From contig NC_080672.1 in assembly GCF_030247195.1 (NCBI RefSeq), positions 13,268,001 through 13,332,000 on the forward strand: 64,000 nucleotides of DNA. The letters are read 5' to 3'. The notes below the pieces were generated by a model. It made no database searches, had not been told where the DNA came from, and was given only the letters and a program-made list of their open reading frames with translations. This DNA comes from Topomyia yanbarensis. Taxonomy: Eukaryota; Arthropoda; Insecta; Diptera; Culicidae. The translations under genes and the position numbers were made by a program. This document shows, in pieces, positions 1 through 12,600 of this stretch (position 1 is the stretch's first letter; each line of letters opens with the position of its first letter).

Positions 1-415
1 GGTTTCACTAGTGAACTTTCGGGGGGTTTGGTAGAGCGAAAAAAAAATTGAACTACGAACTACTGGCGGAATAAAGTATCTCATCTCATTTGTTTGATTT
101 GCGTGTAACTATGACGATTACAGTGTGCGCCGTTTAGTAGGCAAATTGAACCAGGACGCTCACTCAATTGTTTAAATAATAGTTTACCATAAAAATCACA
201 TTAAAATCATTTCTCTATCTACGACTAACTCTCTGTCTGTTTCTCTCGGGTTGGAAAACAAATAGTTTTGAATATATTAAAAACTAAACAGTCCTACCTG
301 ACTTGATTTTTTTCGTCCATACTTTCCACTTTCCATCGAAAAATAATCAACGGTCATCTTGTTACATCGAACCTAAAACTCATTCCCCGTTGCTCGGGGA
401 ACGCACGACGCCATC
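1..415 (-). other. Region downstream of the pgant9-like stop codon
   Basis: Presumed 3' UTR and flank. There is no canonical AATAAA on the minus strand; a weak AATATA occurs near 272. The polyadenylation site may lie outside the window. No other feature seen. Confidence 0.4.
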
Positions 416-685
416 TCACAGCTTGCTAGGATCGTAGTTTTGGAATATCCACTTCTGCGCGTCGACCGTCGCATCACAGTCCGCCATGATGAGCTTCTGT
501 TTGCCCTCGTTGATGGCCAGACACTTGTCGGAGGAACCGTGCCGCAGCAGGCGCGAACTGAGCGAATAGTTCCAGTACTGATTGCCCTTGGAACCGTGGC
601 ACGGGTACAGTATCACATCCTGACCGGCAAAGTCCAGGCAGGCTTCGTCCCGACGGATTTCACCCGTTTTGCTCAGCATCCAGTA
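416..685 (-). CDS. pgant9: pgant9-like exon 8: lectin beta and gamma repeats, stop
   Basis: Acceptor CACATCAG at 686-693 on minus; the first codons are [19 protein letters not shown]. Continues through [10 protein letters not shown] and [15 protein letters not shown] to a TGA at 416-418. The open frame extends upstream of the acceptor to 898, but that part is intron: it does not resemble the family, and the pyrimidine/CA tract and a perfect TACTAAT branch site (731-737 on plus as attagta) sit there. Confidence 0.9.
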   Translation of the reverse strand, partial: YWMLSKTGEIRRDEACLDFAGQDVILYPCHGSKGNQYWNYSLSSRLLRHGSSDKCLAINEGKQKLIMADCDATVDAQKWIFQNYDPSKL

Positions 686-3600
686 CTGATGTGTGTGTGT
701 GTGCGTGGGGTAAGGGAAAAAATGCGGGGCATTAGTAGGCGGTAATTGGCAGGGGCTGAAATAAAAGTTTACACACACACGTGCTGTCGATATGCGCGTG
801 GTCAAAGCAAGCCGGTTGCCCTGGCTGAACAGTTGCAATGGTGAACTGGTCACGTACATATTTTTTTTACTGTAGCCAGGGCAACCAAAACTAAGCATCG
901 TCTACTGGGCTTGGTTTTGCCTATTGCAGTAATAGGTTAATATAATCTATTTTACTAAACATAAAGAGCAACGTATTTACAGGAATCTGTTACCAATATC
1001 ATCTTAACCAGCTTGAACTTTTTGGTCTGCAAAAGGGTAGTAAAAAGCTGTTTTATCAGTTAACTTGAATCGATGGTTTTGAAAATAGCCTAAACCCACA
1101 ACCAAAACTATTTCGATATTCCGCAATTCTTTTTTTCCGTTTCCAGCGAGGACATGCATTTTTGGTACCGTTTAGTAAAGTCATATAACATAACCTATAA
1201 TGCAGTTGATTTAAGTCGATTTTTCGAAAATGTGGGTTACATTATCAAACTTATTGAACCTATTAAATCGTTACCAGCTTATCTGAGGGTTGATGGTTGT
1301 ATTAATGACTTAAGCGAACTAAAATAACGTGTTATATTTCGTTCACACTACAGAATTAAAATGTGTTTTAAGACTACTTGATGACGCTTTGCGTGTTGTT
1401 AATTTTAATAAAACTGTTTTAATTCTGAAGTATGTACGTGCTATGAAGCTAAACCATTGAAACCAGCACCTGGGTGATAAACTCAAAAGAATAATCTTAT
1501 AACCATTTTCTAACCTTAAACGAAAACTTGAACTAAATACTTTAGGTAATTACTTGCTTTTGGACAGGGAACAATGAAATTGCGGATCAGTCTTCTGTCG
1601 AATTCCATTGTGCAAAGCAACAATCAATAAGTTAAGGGAAAAAAAAACTTTAAAAACTGTTTGTGAACAAAAAGAATATCTGTGCTTACCAACGAATCGA
1701 TTTAAATGTTCCCCATTCCGCTATTTGACAAACGCACAAACGACAAAAGGGGTTTAATTTAAGAAAATTGTTTTCCATCCGGGACGACGGTTTATAGGTA
1801 CTGGGTACAAATCTTTGCTATTTGTGTACCAGTTTTTCGCATGCTGCTGAGTTTGCAGCAATTCAGGTTAGCCCCAACCGTTACAATCCGCTGGTATGGT
1901 AGCATTTGAAAGAAAATGTTACAGAAAGGCATTTGCTAGAAATTGATATTCGGTCATTGATGAATGCAAGCGTCTACACGTTGCTTGCAATTCCTAGTGA
2001 TTGTTTTTATTTTTTCGCAAAATCCTATTTAACATCGCAAATGAGGTACTGCTAACGCTGAGAATTGCAATCGTTTGAAAAGATTGCAGTTCTCAGAGAT
2101 ATTCTGGAGCACTGGATTGTATTCTGGATGGTATACAAGTTTTGAGAACATGCTATACATTCACATATTTTGAAGTCTTTATTTCACTGGTAGCTGCAAT
2201 CGTTTTAGGAGATTGCAGCTAGCAGTGATTTTCCGTCCGTGAAAATATAATGAACGGTAGTAGATGTAAAGTGTAACACTTGTTGGATTCGGCGAACAGA
2301 ATTTCCTACACACTCGCACGATCGCTGCTCGATCGTTAACGGAGCCTGTGGGGTACCTGGGCAACCCCCACAGTAAGCGTTACTGCGGAGCTCTGGCGTG
2401 GCGGACTTTTCTTTCTCGCGCCACTCGTGGGATTAATGTGTGAAGTAAATAGAAATAAACAAAATAAACAAACGGAGGTGCCGAACCCCTTTGCTAGAGG
2501 TGGTTTGGCGAGGTCTCCCCCCCCAGTGGGGAGAGTAGTGGAGCGACGAGTGCTGTATCCGACAGCACCAGTGACCCCCCAGCAGTGGTAGAAAATAGCC
2601 CTACCAACGCGCTGGACGGGCCACTATCCGCGATGCGCAAAGTGGTGGAGCAGCTCGATGCAATAATCGAGTTCACCACCGCGAAACAAAATATTAGCAA
2701 GGAGCTAAAACGGAGCCTGCTAATGCTCCGGAAGGCTGTTCGTGTCGCAAAACAGGAACAGCAGGCTTACGCCAAGAGGGTGGAATGTCGGGAGAAGTCC
2801 GACAGAGAAACCCAGACAGTGGCCACCAAGAGGGAGGGAAGAGAGAAGGCCGGTACAGGTACTCAGACAGTGGCCTTCACCTTCTATGGAGCAGCCATGT
2901 CGCACGAAGCGGCGGCTGAGTTCCCCTCGAAGGGCAAGCGCAAGACGGCGTCGAACGCGAAGCGCCCTAAGAAGTCACCAGGTGAGGGTGAAAAAACCAA
3001 CACTACACGGCGTGTAACCGTCACGGCCAAACGCCGTTTGGTCGAGGTAAACCGGGGCAAGAATGACCCCGCTGGGCAAAGAGAAGGTACCAGCAACTCG
3101 GTGTAACCGGGACAAGGGGGCGTAAACCCCTGGACGCTGGTTACCAAGAAGAAGTCGGCACCGACACCGGATGTACCGCGGCCCGCGAAGAAGACCAAGG
3201 ACAGAGGCGAGGCCTTGTGGTTAAAAACCGACAAGGACAAATACGCCGACGTCCTAAAGTCGATGAAGGCGGCCGAAACCCTCTCGGCCCTTGGGCAAGA
3301 TGTGCGTAGCGTGAGACGCACCAACACAGGAGAAATGCTTCTGGTGCTGAAGCGAGGCGCACAATCTAGTGCGGTGTATAAGGCCTTGGCACAAGAGGTT
3401 CTGGGTGAAGGCGCCCAGGTCAGGTCGTTAGGGGCGGAAATGACTCTCCAGTGCAAGCATCTGAACGAGTTCGTGACCGCAGACGATGTCGTCGCAGCCG
3501 TCAAGGAGCAATGCGACGTAAGAATCGAGCGCGCCTCTGTGCGCTTGAGAGGGCACCCAAGTAGCCCACCTCAGGCTAATGAAGGCAGATGCCAAAAAGG

Positions 3601-6600
3601 TTACCGTGAAAGGTAAACTGAAGATCGGCTGGGGTATGCCCAATTAGCATACCCCAGCCGCCTTCAGTGGATAGGTGCTATCGGTGCCTTGAGTCCGGCC
3701 ACAAAGCCTACGAGTGCAAGAACATAGACAGGAGCAAACTATGTCGTCGCTGCGGCGAGGAGGGTCATAAGGAGCTGGGCTGCACTAAGGCGCATAAATA
3801 CCTTATCTGCACCGCTAAGAAGCAAACCAGTGACCATGCTATGGGCGGACCTTCGTGTCCCTTCGATGAGGCTAATAAGAAGCCGTGAATGTCACGCAGC
3901 TAAATCTTAACCGTTGTGCAGCAGTCCAACAGCTGTTGTGGCATTCGGTCTCGGAGTCGAGGACAGATGTCGCCCTCCTATCAGACCCGTACAACATCCC
4001 TGCCTGCAACGGCAATTGGGTGGAGGACGGACCTGGGATGGTGGCAATCTGTACAACGGGACGGTTCCCGGTCCAAGAGGTAATACACTTCTATTGTAGC
4101 TGCTACGCTCCACCAAGGTGGAGGCTCTCGTCAGACCTAGTGGGCCGGAAACCGGTAGTTATAGCTGGAGACTTTAACGCTTGGGCAGTAGAGTGGGGCA
4201 GCCGCTGTACAAATAGCAGGGGCCAAGCGCCAATGGAGGCGGTTGCGAAACTCGATACTGTGCTAGTTAATAATGGCTCCGCTAGCACATTCCGTACAAA
4301 CGGGATGTAGGCATGGATTGACGTAACGTTTGCCAGCCCGGCTCTGGTTCCAGGCATGGAATGGAGGGTAGACGAAGGCTACACCCATAACGATCATTTA
4401 ACAATCCGCTTTAGGATCAACTATGGTGTGCAGCATCCGAGGGCGGGAGATCCCTGTCAGGTACGCGGGTGGAAGTCCAATCACTTCGACAGCGAAGCTT
4501 TCACCGCGGCCCTGGGACTGGATGCCAACACCGACAGTCCAGCGGGGATGCGCTGGTAGTCGTTCTATAACGCGCGTGCGACGCCACTATGCCGAGAAAA
4601 ACACTGCCAAGAAACGGTAGATGCCCGGTATACTGGTGGAGTGCCGAGATTGCAGCTCTACGATCAGCCTGCCTCAGAGCTAGACGTAGGATGCAAAGAG
4701 CTCGCACCGAGGATGCAAGAGAGAACCGCCGTGAAGTGTTTCGAGCTGCGAAATTGGCCCTTAACAAGGCTATTAAAAGCAGCAAGAGAGCGTGTTTCGA
4801 CAACCTGTGCGAGGGTGTCAACGTAAATTCGTGGGGTGACGCCTACAGGATCGTGATGGCTAAGACCAAAGGGGGCTCTTTACTCCCAAAAAGGTCTCCG
4901 GACCGGTTGGCCAGGCTTATCGAAGTAATCTTCCCGTCTCGAGCCACAAGTCCCTGGCCTCCTGCGCCGCAAGACATTATGGGGGCGGCCGAAATGGTGG
5001 CCCCGGTCACGAATGAAGAGTTACTCGCAGTGGCTAATTCCCTAGTAACGAACAAAGCTCCAGGGCCGGACGGAGTTCCAAACAGCGCTCTCAAGGTAGC
5101 GATCGTAACGAACCCGAACATGTTTAGGCTAGCTATGCAGAGATACCTTGACGAGTGCCGTTTTCCCGGTAGATGGAAAAGGCAGAAGTTGGTGCTGTTG
5201 CCGAAGCCCGGGAAGCCGCCGGGTGACCCATCGGCATACAGACCAATTTGCCTGATCGACATGACGGGTAAACTGCTTGAGAGGATCATCCTCAACAGGC
5301 TAACCCCGTACTCAAGCTGGGATTCCATCGCGCTATCGTTACGCCGGCTTAGCCTGCCGGTGGGTCTGTGCCGGGCAGAGAAGCGTTCCTATTACCGCAG
5401 GAGTTCCGCAAGGCTCGATCCTGGGCCCGGCAATATGGTACCTTATGTATGACGGGGTTCTGAGACTAAAGTTCCCTCCTGGGGTCAAGGTCGTCGGCTT
5501 TGCCGACGACGTAACCTTGGAGGTCTATGGGGAGTCATTATCCAGGATGATATCCAACATCTCTAAGGTGTGCACCAGTAGACGTAGGTTACTGGCAGGC
5601 GTTGCCGTATCTATCCTTAGGTACGGCAGTCCGTTCTGGGCGAGAGCACTGGGAGTAACCAGTTAGCTTCGGAAACTGGAGAGCACCTACCGCTTGATGT
5701 GGCTCAGAGTGATATCTGCCTACCGCACGGTATCACACGATGCATCCTGCGTGATAGCGAACATGATGGCAGTCGGGCTGGTCATCCGGGAAGACGAGGA
5801 GTGTTTTGAGCAGCGTGCCACTAGGGGATTCCGCGAGCGTACCAGGGTGGCTTCGGTCGTCAGATGGCAGCGCGAGCAGAGTAACTCCTCGAAAGGTAGG
5901 TGGACTCACCGGCTGATACCTGACATATCGAGCTGGGTGGGCAGACCCCATGGGAAAGTGAGCACACTAGTCAGACTCACATGGAGTGTCAGAGCGAGCA
6001 CCCAAGTAAGCCTCATACTGGATGTGTCAGTGCCTGTGCGAGAATTAAGTACTACCATCCCCCCAAAAGTAATGCCGGGAGGTAGTTCCTGGGGGAAAGA
6101 TGGCGGAGCTCAATGGAGTTTAGTTTACATGTGCTAGTTAAACAAAAAATTTACTGGCAACATTACAGCGGCATTTAGGAAGCAGTTGGTGCGGCGTGTA
6201 CGTTTCGGTGGATAAATATGGCAAGCACCATTCGATTTGTTGCCATCGGATTCCTCATATCTCGCATCCTATTGTCGACAGCTCCAGCTCAGCTTCTCGC
6301 CGTAATTTTGTCAGCGGATTATCTCAATATTTGGCTGTTTACTGGGTTTGCAGGGTTATTATTTTACGCAGCTGTACCAATCTGTACTTTTTTACAAAAA
6401 TCTGTAATCTGTACCATACAGAATCTGTACCAAAATACTTCAAACATCTGTAGCTTACTAGATAAATCTGTACTTGTGGCATCACTGCTGCTACCGCTGG
6501 GGGTGGGGACGACGACAGATCTAGGCATCCAGCGGCCAAGCGCACGTGATGTCTCCTTTCCATGGCTCTGATTGGGTGTATTGATTTTGCCGATGACGTC

Positions 6601-9600
6601 AACCTCGGATATATAACTTTCAGCATTGCTCGGGCGAGCTCATTCTCTGGTCGAGCGTCGGAGCGGAGACGATAGCAGTAGCCGACAGATATCTAGCCAA
6701 TCATGTCAAATGGTTCTAAGTGCAATTGACAGTTTCTCTTTGTTTACTTTATCTTTCGCTAATAACTCAACCGTGTATACGTTTGTTCCGTAACTCTTAG
6801 CATAATATGCTAGTGCATCGATTTTGTTGGCAATTTTCGGCAAATTTAACACTAACAGAAACGAAAGCAACGAAATTGAAAGACGTACATGTATTCTAGA
6901 GTGAATCAGTTATAAACTTAGAACGGAAAACTAGGACTAGGCAGGCTCATATGGGCATGATCGAGAGGAAATGTGAAGAGTCCTAAGCTAAGTAGGAGTT
7001 GGGCATTGCACCCAGGTCTACCGTATGGTCTTTGATAGAACATAACTCATCATCATGTTTTACCGCCGACGCCAGCCTACCTCTTCCTAGTTTTCCATTC
7101 TAAGTTTATAACTGATTCACTCTAGAATACCTATCCGTCCTTCAATTTCATTGCTTTCGTTCCTCTTAGTCTTAAATTTGCCAACAAAATCGATAGAGTA
7201 GAACCTTGCGGCAATTAAAAAACATAGTAACATAATAATATGCTAGTCGATTAAAATTTGTGCGTATAGAAAATGTTGAGCCCTAGTTAGCTCGACCCAT
7301 GTCGTAACCCTACCCATTGGGGTCTTACACAAATGACGTAGTGTTTTTTGGCGATTTTCGACCCCTCCCTCCCCCTCGTAGCATTTTGTCATAATATTCC
7401 CTCTCGTCATACATCGTCAGAAATTTGTCATACATCGTCACCCCTCTACCCCCTACAGTGCTATGTCATTTATACATGGCCTCTGGCACCGTACTGGCTG
7501 TTGTTTAAAAAGGGTATGCAATGATCGAAATGGTAAAGCGAAAATCGAAGAGTGACTAAAATTGTAACGATGTTACAGATAGAGCCTGTTGAATGGTAGA
7601 AGTTGCTCGATCACGCTAATGTTTAAAGCAGCAATATTTAGCCCTTGTGCGACGGCAGCGCAATATGCGACTAATAGTCGAACTATTGCACATCTTAGTC
7701 GCGAGAAAAAAATGCATCAGCTGGTACTCATGGTCAAATTTAAAAAAAAAACCTTTGTACATGATGAGTCCGCGAATTGGTGTTGGTGGGAATGCGGATA
7801 GTTGATGGGTGAAATGGGAAAAGATTTCTATGGGCTGAATACCTATTCTTTCTCGATTCGTTCGGTGTACCAGTAAGCCGGCTTTAAGCTGCGGAAAAAA
7901 GTGAATTTAGGAGAAGCTAGCAGTTAGGAGTACCGGAAAACCGATCGATTTCGGTATGTAAGTTTAGTTAAAAAAAGCAATATTGTTTCAAGTTTAATAT
8001 TTTGAAAATTATAGATCGAGAAAAGTGTAAAAAAGTGGAAGTTGACAGGCCCATGTGCGGGATAGTGTAGCTCCTTTTGTAAGTCGGTAAAATGCCTATA
8101 ACAGTGTAAAACTATAAACAAGTTTTTATTTCAAAATGCTCGATGAAATACTACACAGTGTTAAGGACCGCCAATTCAGTCCAGCACTTGATAGCAATTT
8201 TGCTCGGGGTTCAGGTAATTTAACCATCGTCATGTGTGATACGCCATTTTATCCTACCGCTAACTAATGCACACATTATATGTTCTCGCTTGAAGGATCC
8301 TTCAAGCGAAGGTGTTCCGTCCGGGTGCTATAGCATCCAAGCAGGAGTAGGGGATAGCGACCAGCCACGCTGTCTCTGGAGACGTTCCCGAAGCCTGCCG
8401 GCTTGTAGCCTAGCTCGCCGTCGGGCCAGTGTTCGACTTCCTCGCCCTGCGGGCCACCCAAAGGAAAACCACGCCTTTGGAGCTGATTCACCGGCCACCA
8501 CAAGTCGGGCAGCAGCCACATAGCCTCGAAGCAACACCCTCTCGGGAGGCAGGAATTAAAATGTCATAATCACGATCAGCCGATTGAATATTTTCGCCAC
8601 CGCTCAGCATAGCAGTTCGGATACCTAGTCGAGACACTGACAGCATCGGTGTCAAAGCAGTAACAGCGATTACAGCCGCCTCGCTTCAACTCTAGAGGTA
8701 AACACCGTGGACGATAAGGTCAGATCTGAACAAATTGTAAATATTGTAAATATAGTAGTAAGACATATCGATTGTGTTTTCAAAAAGTGCCATAAAGAAG
8801 TTGAAACCCAAGCGCTTGGAAATAGATAGTGGTATAGGTCGGTTAAGTAGAGTTCTACGGGTAGAACAGTGATCGATGTTAACGTCTTCAAGCCAAATAT
8901 AGTTTTATGGTATTGCCGAGAAGAAAGAAAGAGTAGTTATTTGGTGGGGTGTAATTCGATTCATGATTGGCGTCTTCCAAGGGTTTTTACACGATATTGT
9001 CGTTGGGTGTGGGCTAATGTGTTCGCGGAGTAACTGGGGATGTAATTCGGGGAATTTGATGGACTCGCCCTGAGTCTCGCCGGGCAAACGAAGTCTTGCT
9101 ACTTCACATACAATCGGGATTTATCCCGTTCTTTAGCGCGAAGTGAAGGCAGTTTTAACCCGTGAAACACGGTTCCTTTAGTGACCCGTTACAAATGGAG
9201 ACCTGAGGAACGCCCGCTGCGACTCGCATTGACTTCTACTCTTCGTTCGTCTCGTATAGCAGTACTCTACTCTAGAAGTAGCTCTTCAGGATCAGGCACA
9301 TGCTTCTATGGAGCGCTGCGGCATTGGCATATACGAGGTTGGATGGTCCGGTGACTTCGTTGAGTTTAACAGCAACACCAGCTTATGTACCTTCCACATT
9401 TCGGGGAAATTTCCATCATCTAAACACTTCTGCTCTAGCATCCTGAGCATGTCCGCATGTATTAGAATCGTAGCTTTCAGCGCTGCGTTTGTTATTCCAT
9501 CTGGACCGAGTGCTTCTTTGATTTAGTCGCATAGACGCTTCTTTGAGCTCGTCGTTAGTCGCTTGACACTCGGCTGTGTTTGCTTCTTCTTCTTCGCCGT

Positions 9601-12600
9601 ACGTTGTCGGTGAACAGGTAGTTGGATCGTGCTTCGGGAAGAGACCCTCAACCCTTATCTTTTAGCTTACCCGGGCATATTTTGGCTGGTGTCGACGGGT
9701 CCTCATCATTGTCAGGACGACTCCGTACGCGTCCCCCAGGAATTGGCGTCTACATCTCAGCCCAGCTACTTATGGCAAACTGGCTTGCTAAGCTTGATCT
9801 CCCCTTTTCAAACGTCCTTACCTTCTCGAAACGTCGCTTGTGCACCTCGCTCATCTCCGATCTTGCTCTCTGAGCCGGTCTTCTGGCTCTAAGACAAGCA
9901 GCGTGTAGCGTACTGAGCTATTCGTATAAACAGCAAGCTGTATGGCTCCAGTTTTCTTGTCATTGTAACGTCACAAGCCGTCACAATCTTTCTTGTTAGA
10001 TCAGCCGTATCAACGAACCTTATTCCGCTGTTCACGAAGTGACTCAACAAAGAGGTTCTTGTTAAAAACATTCGTCTTCCACTTTAGCTTGTCGGTCGTC
10101 CTTCTCCGTGCTGTAGCAGGGTGCCATTGGCCGATGCGGTAGCGAATCGCCTGGTGGTCGCTATGGAGATACTTCTCACAGAAACTCCGTTCAGAACCAG
10201 CCGACCCAAGATGGATTCCTTATCTGAGACCTTTTTTTGAATTGGTACTCCAAGTGACTTACGCCACTCCTCAGGTACTTGACTGCCTTCCCATTGTCTA
10301 TTAAAGCTGTTTAGTAGAGATTTTTTGGAACCGGCGGTGGATGCTGTAGAAAAGGGTAGCCCATCTCATCGTGTTCCAGGAATGACGTCTTTCATAGATG
10401 CTTTAAGGAAAAAGTAGATTCAGAAGTATCGAAGAAATGAGTACGGTTTGGATTGGAAGAAGAAGGGTTAGTATTCTGCACTATTTAATCAAAATGAGAA
10501 TTTAGCTCAAATTGAGATTTGAGAAATGAGCTCGACAATCCTCTCGAAGTTTTCAAACACCAACTACGCCCGATAGAATCGACTGCATTCACCCTAAGGT
10601 GATACATACACAGCGATACTGAGTTTTTTCATGTTTTGTGAAATGTTCGTTCGCAGTGGATCGAAAGCAAAAGCATCTGTATTCCATTATCGACAACGAG
10701 TATCGTTGTTTGATACAACCTAATTAGGTCTCCTGGGTGTGCACCCCACCATGTTCCGGTTATTGTATGAAGAAAGTTGATCCTTCGTTGGCACTTCTGA
10801 TTCGGATACCTAATGTGTCATCCGAGTCGAACCAGATCTCGAGATATCTTACTGTGAAGACCTGCGCGATAGTTTGACCCATTAATTGAAGCTGTAGTTG
10901 TGCTGGTTCACGCCTTCTACAAAATACGACTAGCTTAGTTTTCTCTGTAGAGAATTTGATACCCAGCCCAATAGCCCAAGTAGCAAACTATCCAAGGTAT
11001 TCTGTAACAACTTCTGGATACATGACAGCATTTCAATCGGTCGATAGGAGTTGTGGTCGGAGGCTGGTTTTCCTGACAATCTATACGCGAACGGAGGTCT
11101 TAGTAGAATGCACGTACTTTACATATATTTTTCTACCATTTAATTCCACTATGTTTGTTTATAGTTAAAAGTTTTCCTGGTTTTTGGATGGCGATGACCT
11201 TCACTTGCCTTCAGTCATGAGGGACAATGTTACTCTCGAGAAATTTGTCAAATAAAATCAGCAAACGTCACTTGGCAGAGCCTGGCAGATTATTCAGCAA
11301 GTTGAATTTGGACTTTATTGTTAAATGACAAGAGAGCAAGTGAGAACTCCACCATCGAAAAGTGAATTTCATTCGCGCTATTGTGAGGGGACGCGCCGTA
11401 GTAAATCTTCAATTCCGAGGCGGAACCGGAAAAAATCTTCTTGGCGAAATCGATTATCCAACGCTTTGAATATTCCTCGCTCTTGTTAGGACTAATTCGG
11501 TTTCGTAAGCGCCGGGCCGTGCCCCAAAGAGTGCACATCGGTGTTTCTCTCGTTAACCTATCAACGAACCGGCGCCAGTAGCTACATTTCTTGGCTTTCA
11601 TTAAACTCTTCATTCACGTTCCTAACATCGACTACTGCTAGCGAGCAGTACGTCTTCCCGGAAGGTCTTATACGCTGCGCTCGTGTACACGTATGAGCAC
11701 TCTTTGTACCACCATGGGTTGGGAGGACGCCCGCGTGATCTCCCGTCTGGTACTCGTTTAGTCTGAGCTTGAATCGCAGTATCGAGAATCGAGCCAGCCA
11801 GGAGCCCGTACTCTTCCTCCGAAGGGTCAGAAATATTTAGTGCTGTAAGAATACGGTCCACAATGTCAGAGAAATTTATAGAGCCACCGCTGGTTTCTTT
11901 CTCTGGCTAAGATATGGGAATACTTGGGGTTTTTGATGTTCGTGGAAGTGCTGGGAACTCCTTTTCTGAGGTTTTTTAGGTTTCTGAGTCCGGGAGCGAC
12001 TTGCTTCGGTTTTGCACCAGAGTAAATGTTCCTCCATTTTCTATTGCTTCTAGGCACAACAGAAGATGTTTCCTTTTGGGGGTCATCAGAGTCGCATTCG
12101 TCACTAGACAAGTTAGTATAGATGTTCGAAGAGGCCGGTGGCGTAGCTATCTTTAGCATTTCAGCGAAAAATCGCTTAGAGCGTCCCTCAAGGGAACGCT
12201 TCTTCTCGAGCTGTTTGTACGCGAGATATGTCGGAAGATCATGTGGATTTCCCCCACAGTAGAAAAACTTTTCGACATCCCATCCACAGGAATCACCCAC
12301 ATGATTCCCACCGCATTTTCCACAACGAACCTCATTGCTACAATGGAAGACTGTGTGTCCCAATTGTTTGCAAATGGTGAACAGGTAGACGAACCTTGTC
12401 AAAGAGGAGGTAGTTGGAAACAGCAGATCCAGCGAAGGTCACCCGATAAGAGTCTGAGTTGACGTATGTTCTCTTTCCGTCAGCTGCCACTGATGTTGAA
12501 TGCAAACTTTTGCACTCCAGTATCTTCACTGGCTGTAGCATAGGCTCTTTAAAACAGCCAACCCCATATGGCAGCAGATCCGCGCAATTGAAACTCGAAT

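Larger units (their letters stand above)
2338..6135 (+). mobile_element. Degenerate R1-type non-LTR retrotransposon
   Basis: About 3.8 kb on the strand opposite the host gene. GC-rich leader (about 2338-2584), ORF1 pieces, then ORF2 with endonuclease and reverse transcriptase. The CCHC knuckles at the end of ORF1 followed by an overlapping ORF2 with APE endonuclease, the wording of the RT ([31 protein letters not shown]) and the FADD box fit the R1/I group. There are frameshifts, an in-frame stop, and internal deletions in the endonuclease and RT; the 3' end stops before the usual C-terminal CCHC. Not active. Confidence 0.85.

Noticed and set aside
440..745. Plus-strand open frame of 101 codons
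   Set aside because: It is the antisense of exon 8 and has no family features.
686..898. Upstream extension of the exon 8 reading frame to 898
   Set aside because: It crosses a branch site, a pyrimidine/CA tract and an acceptor AG, and the added protein is unlike any GalNAc-transferase; exon 7 at 14658-14768 supplies the missing lectin sequence.
2884..3504. Minus-strand open frame of 206 codons
   Set aside because: Antisense shadow of the R1-type ORF1, produced by its GC-rich codon pattern.
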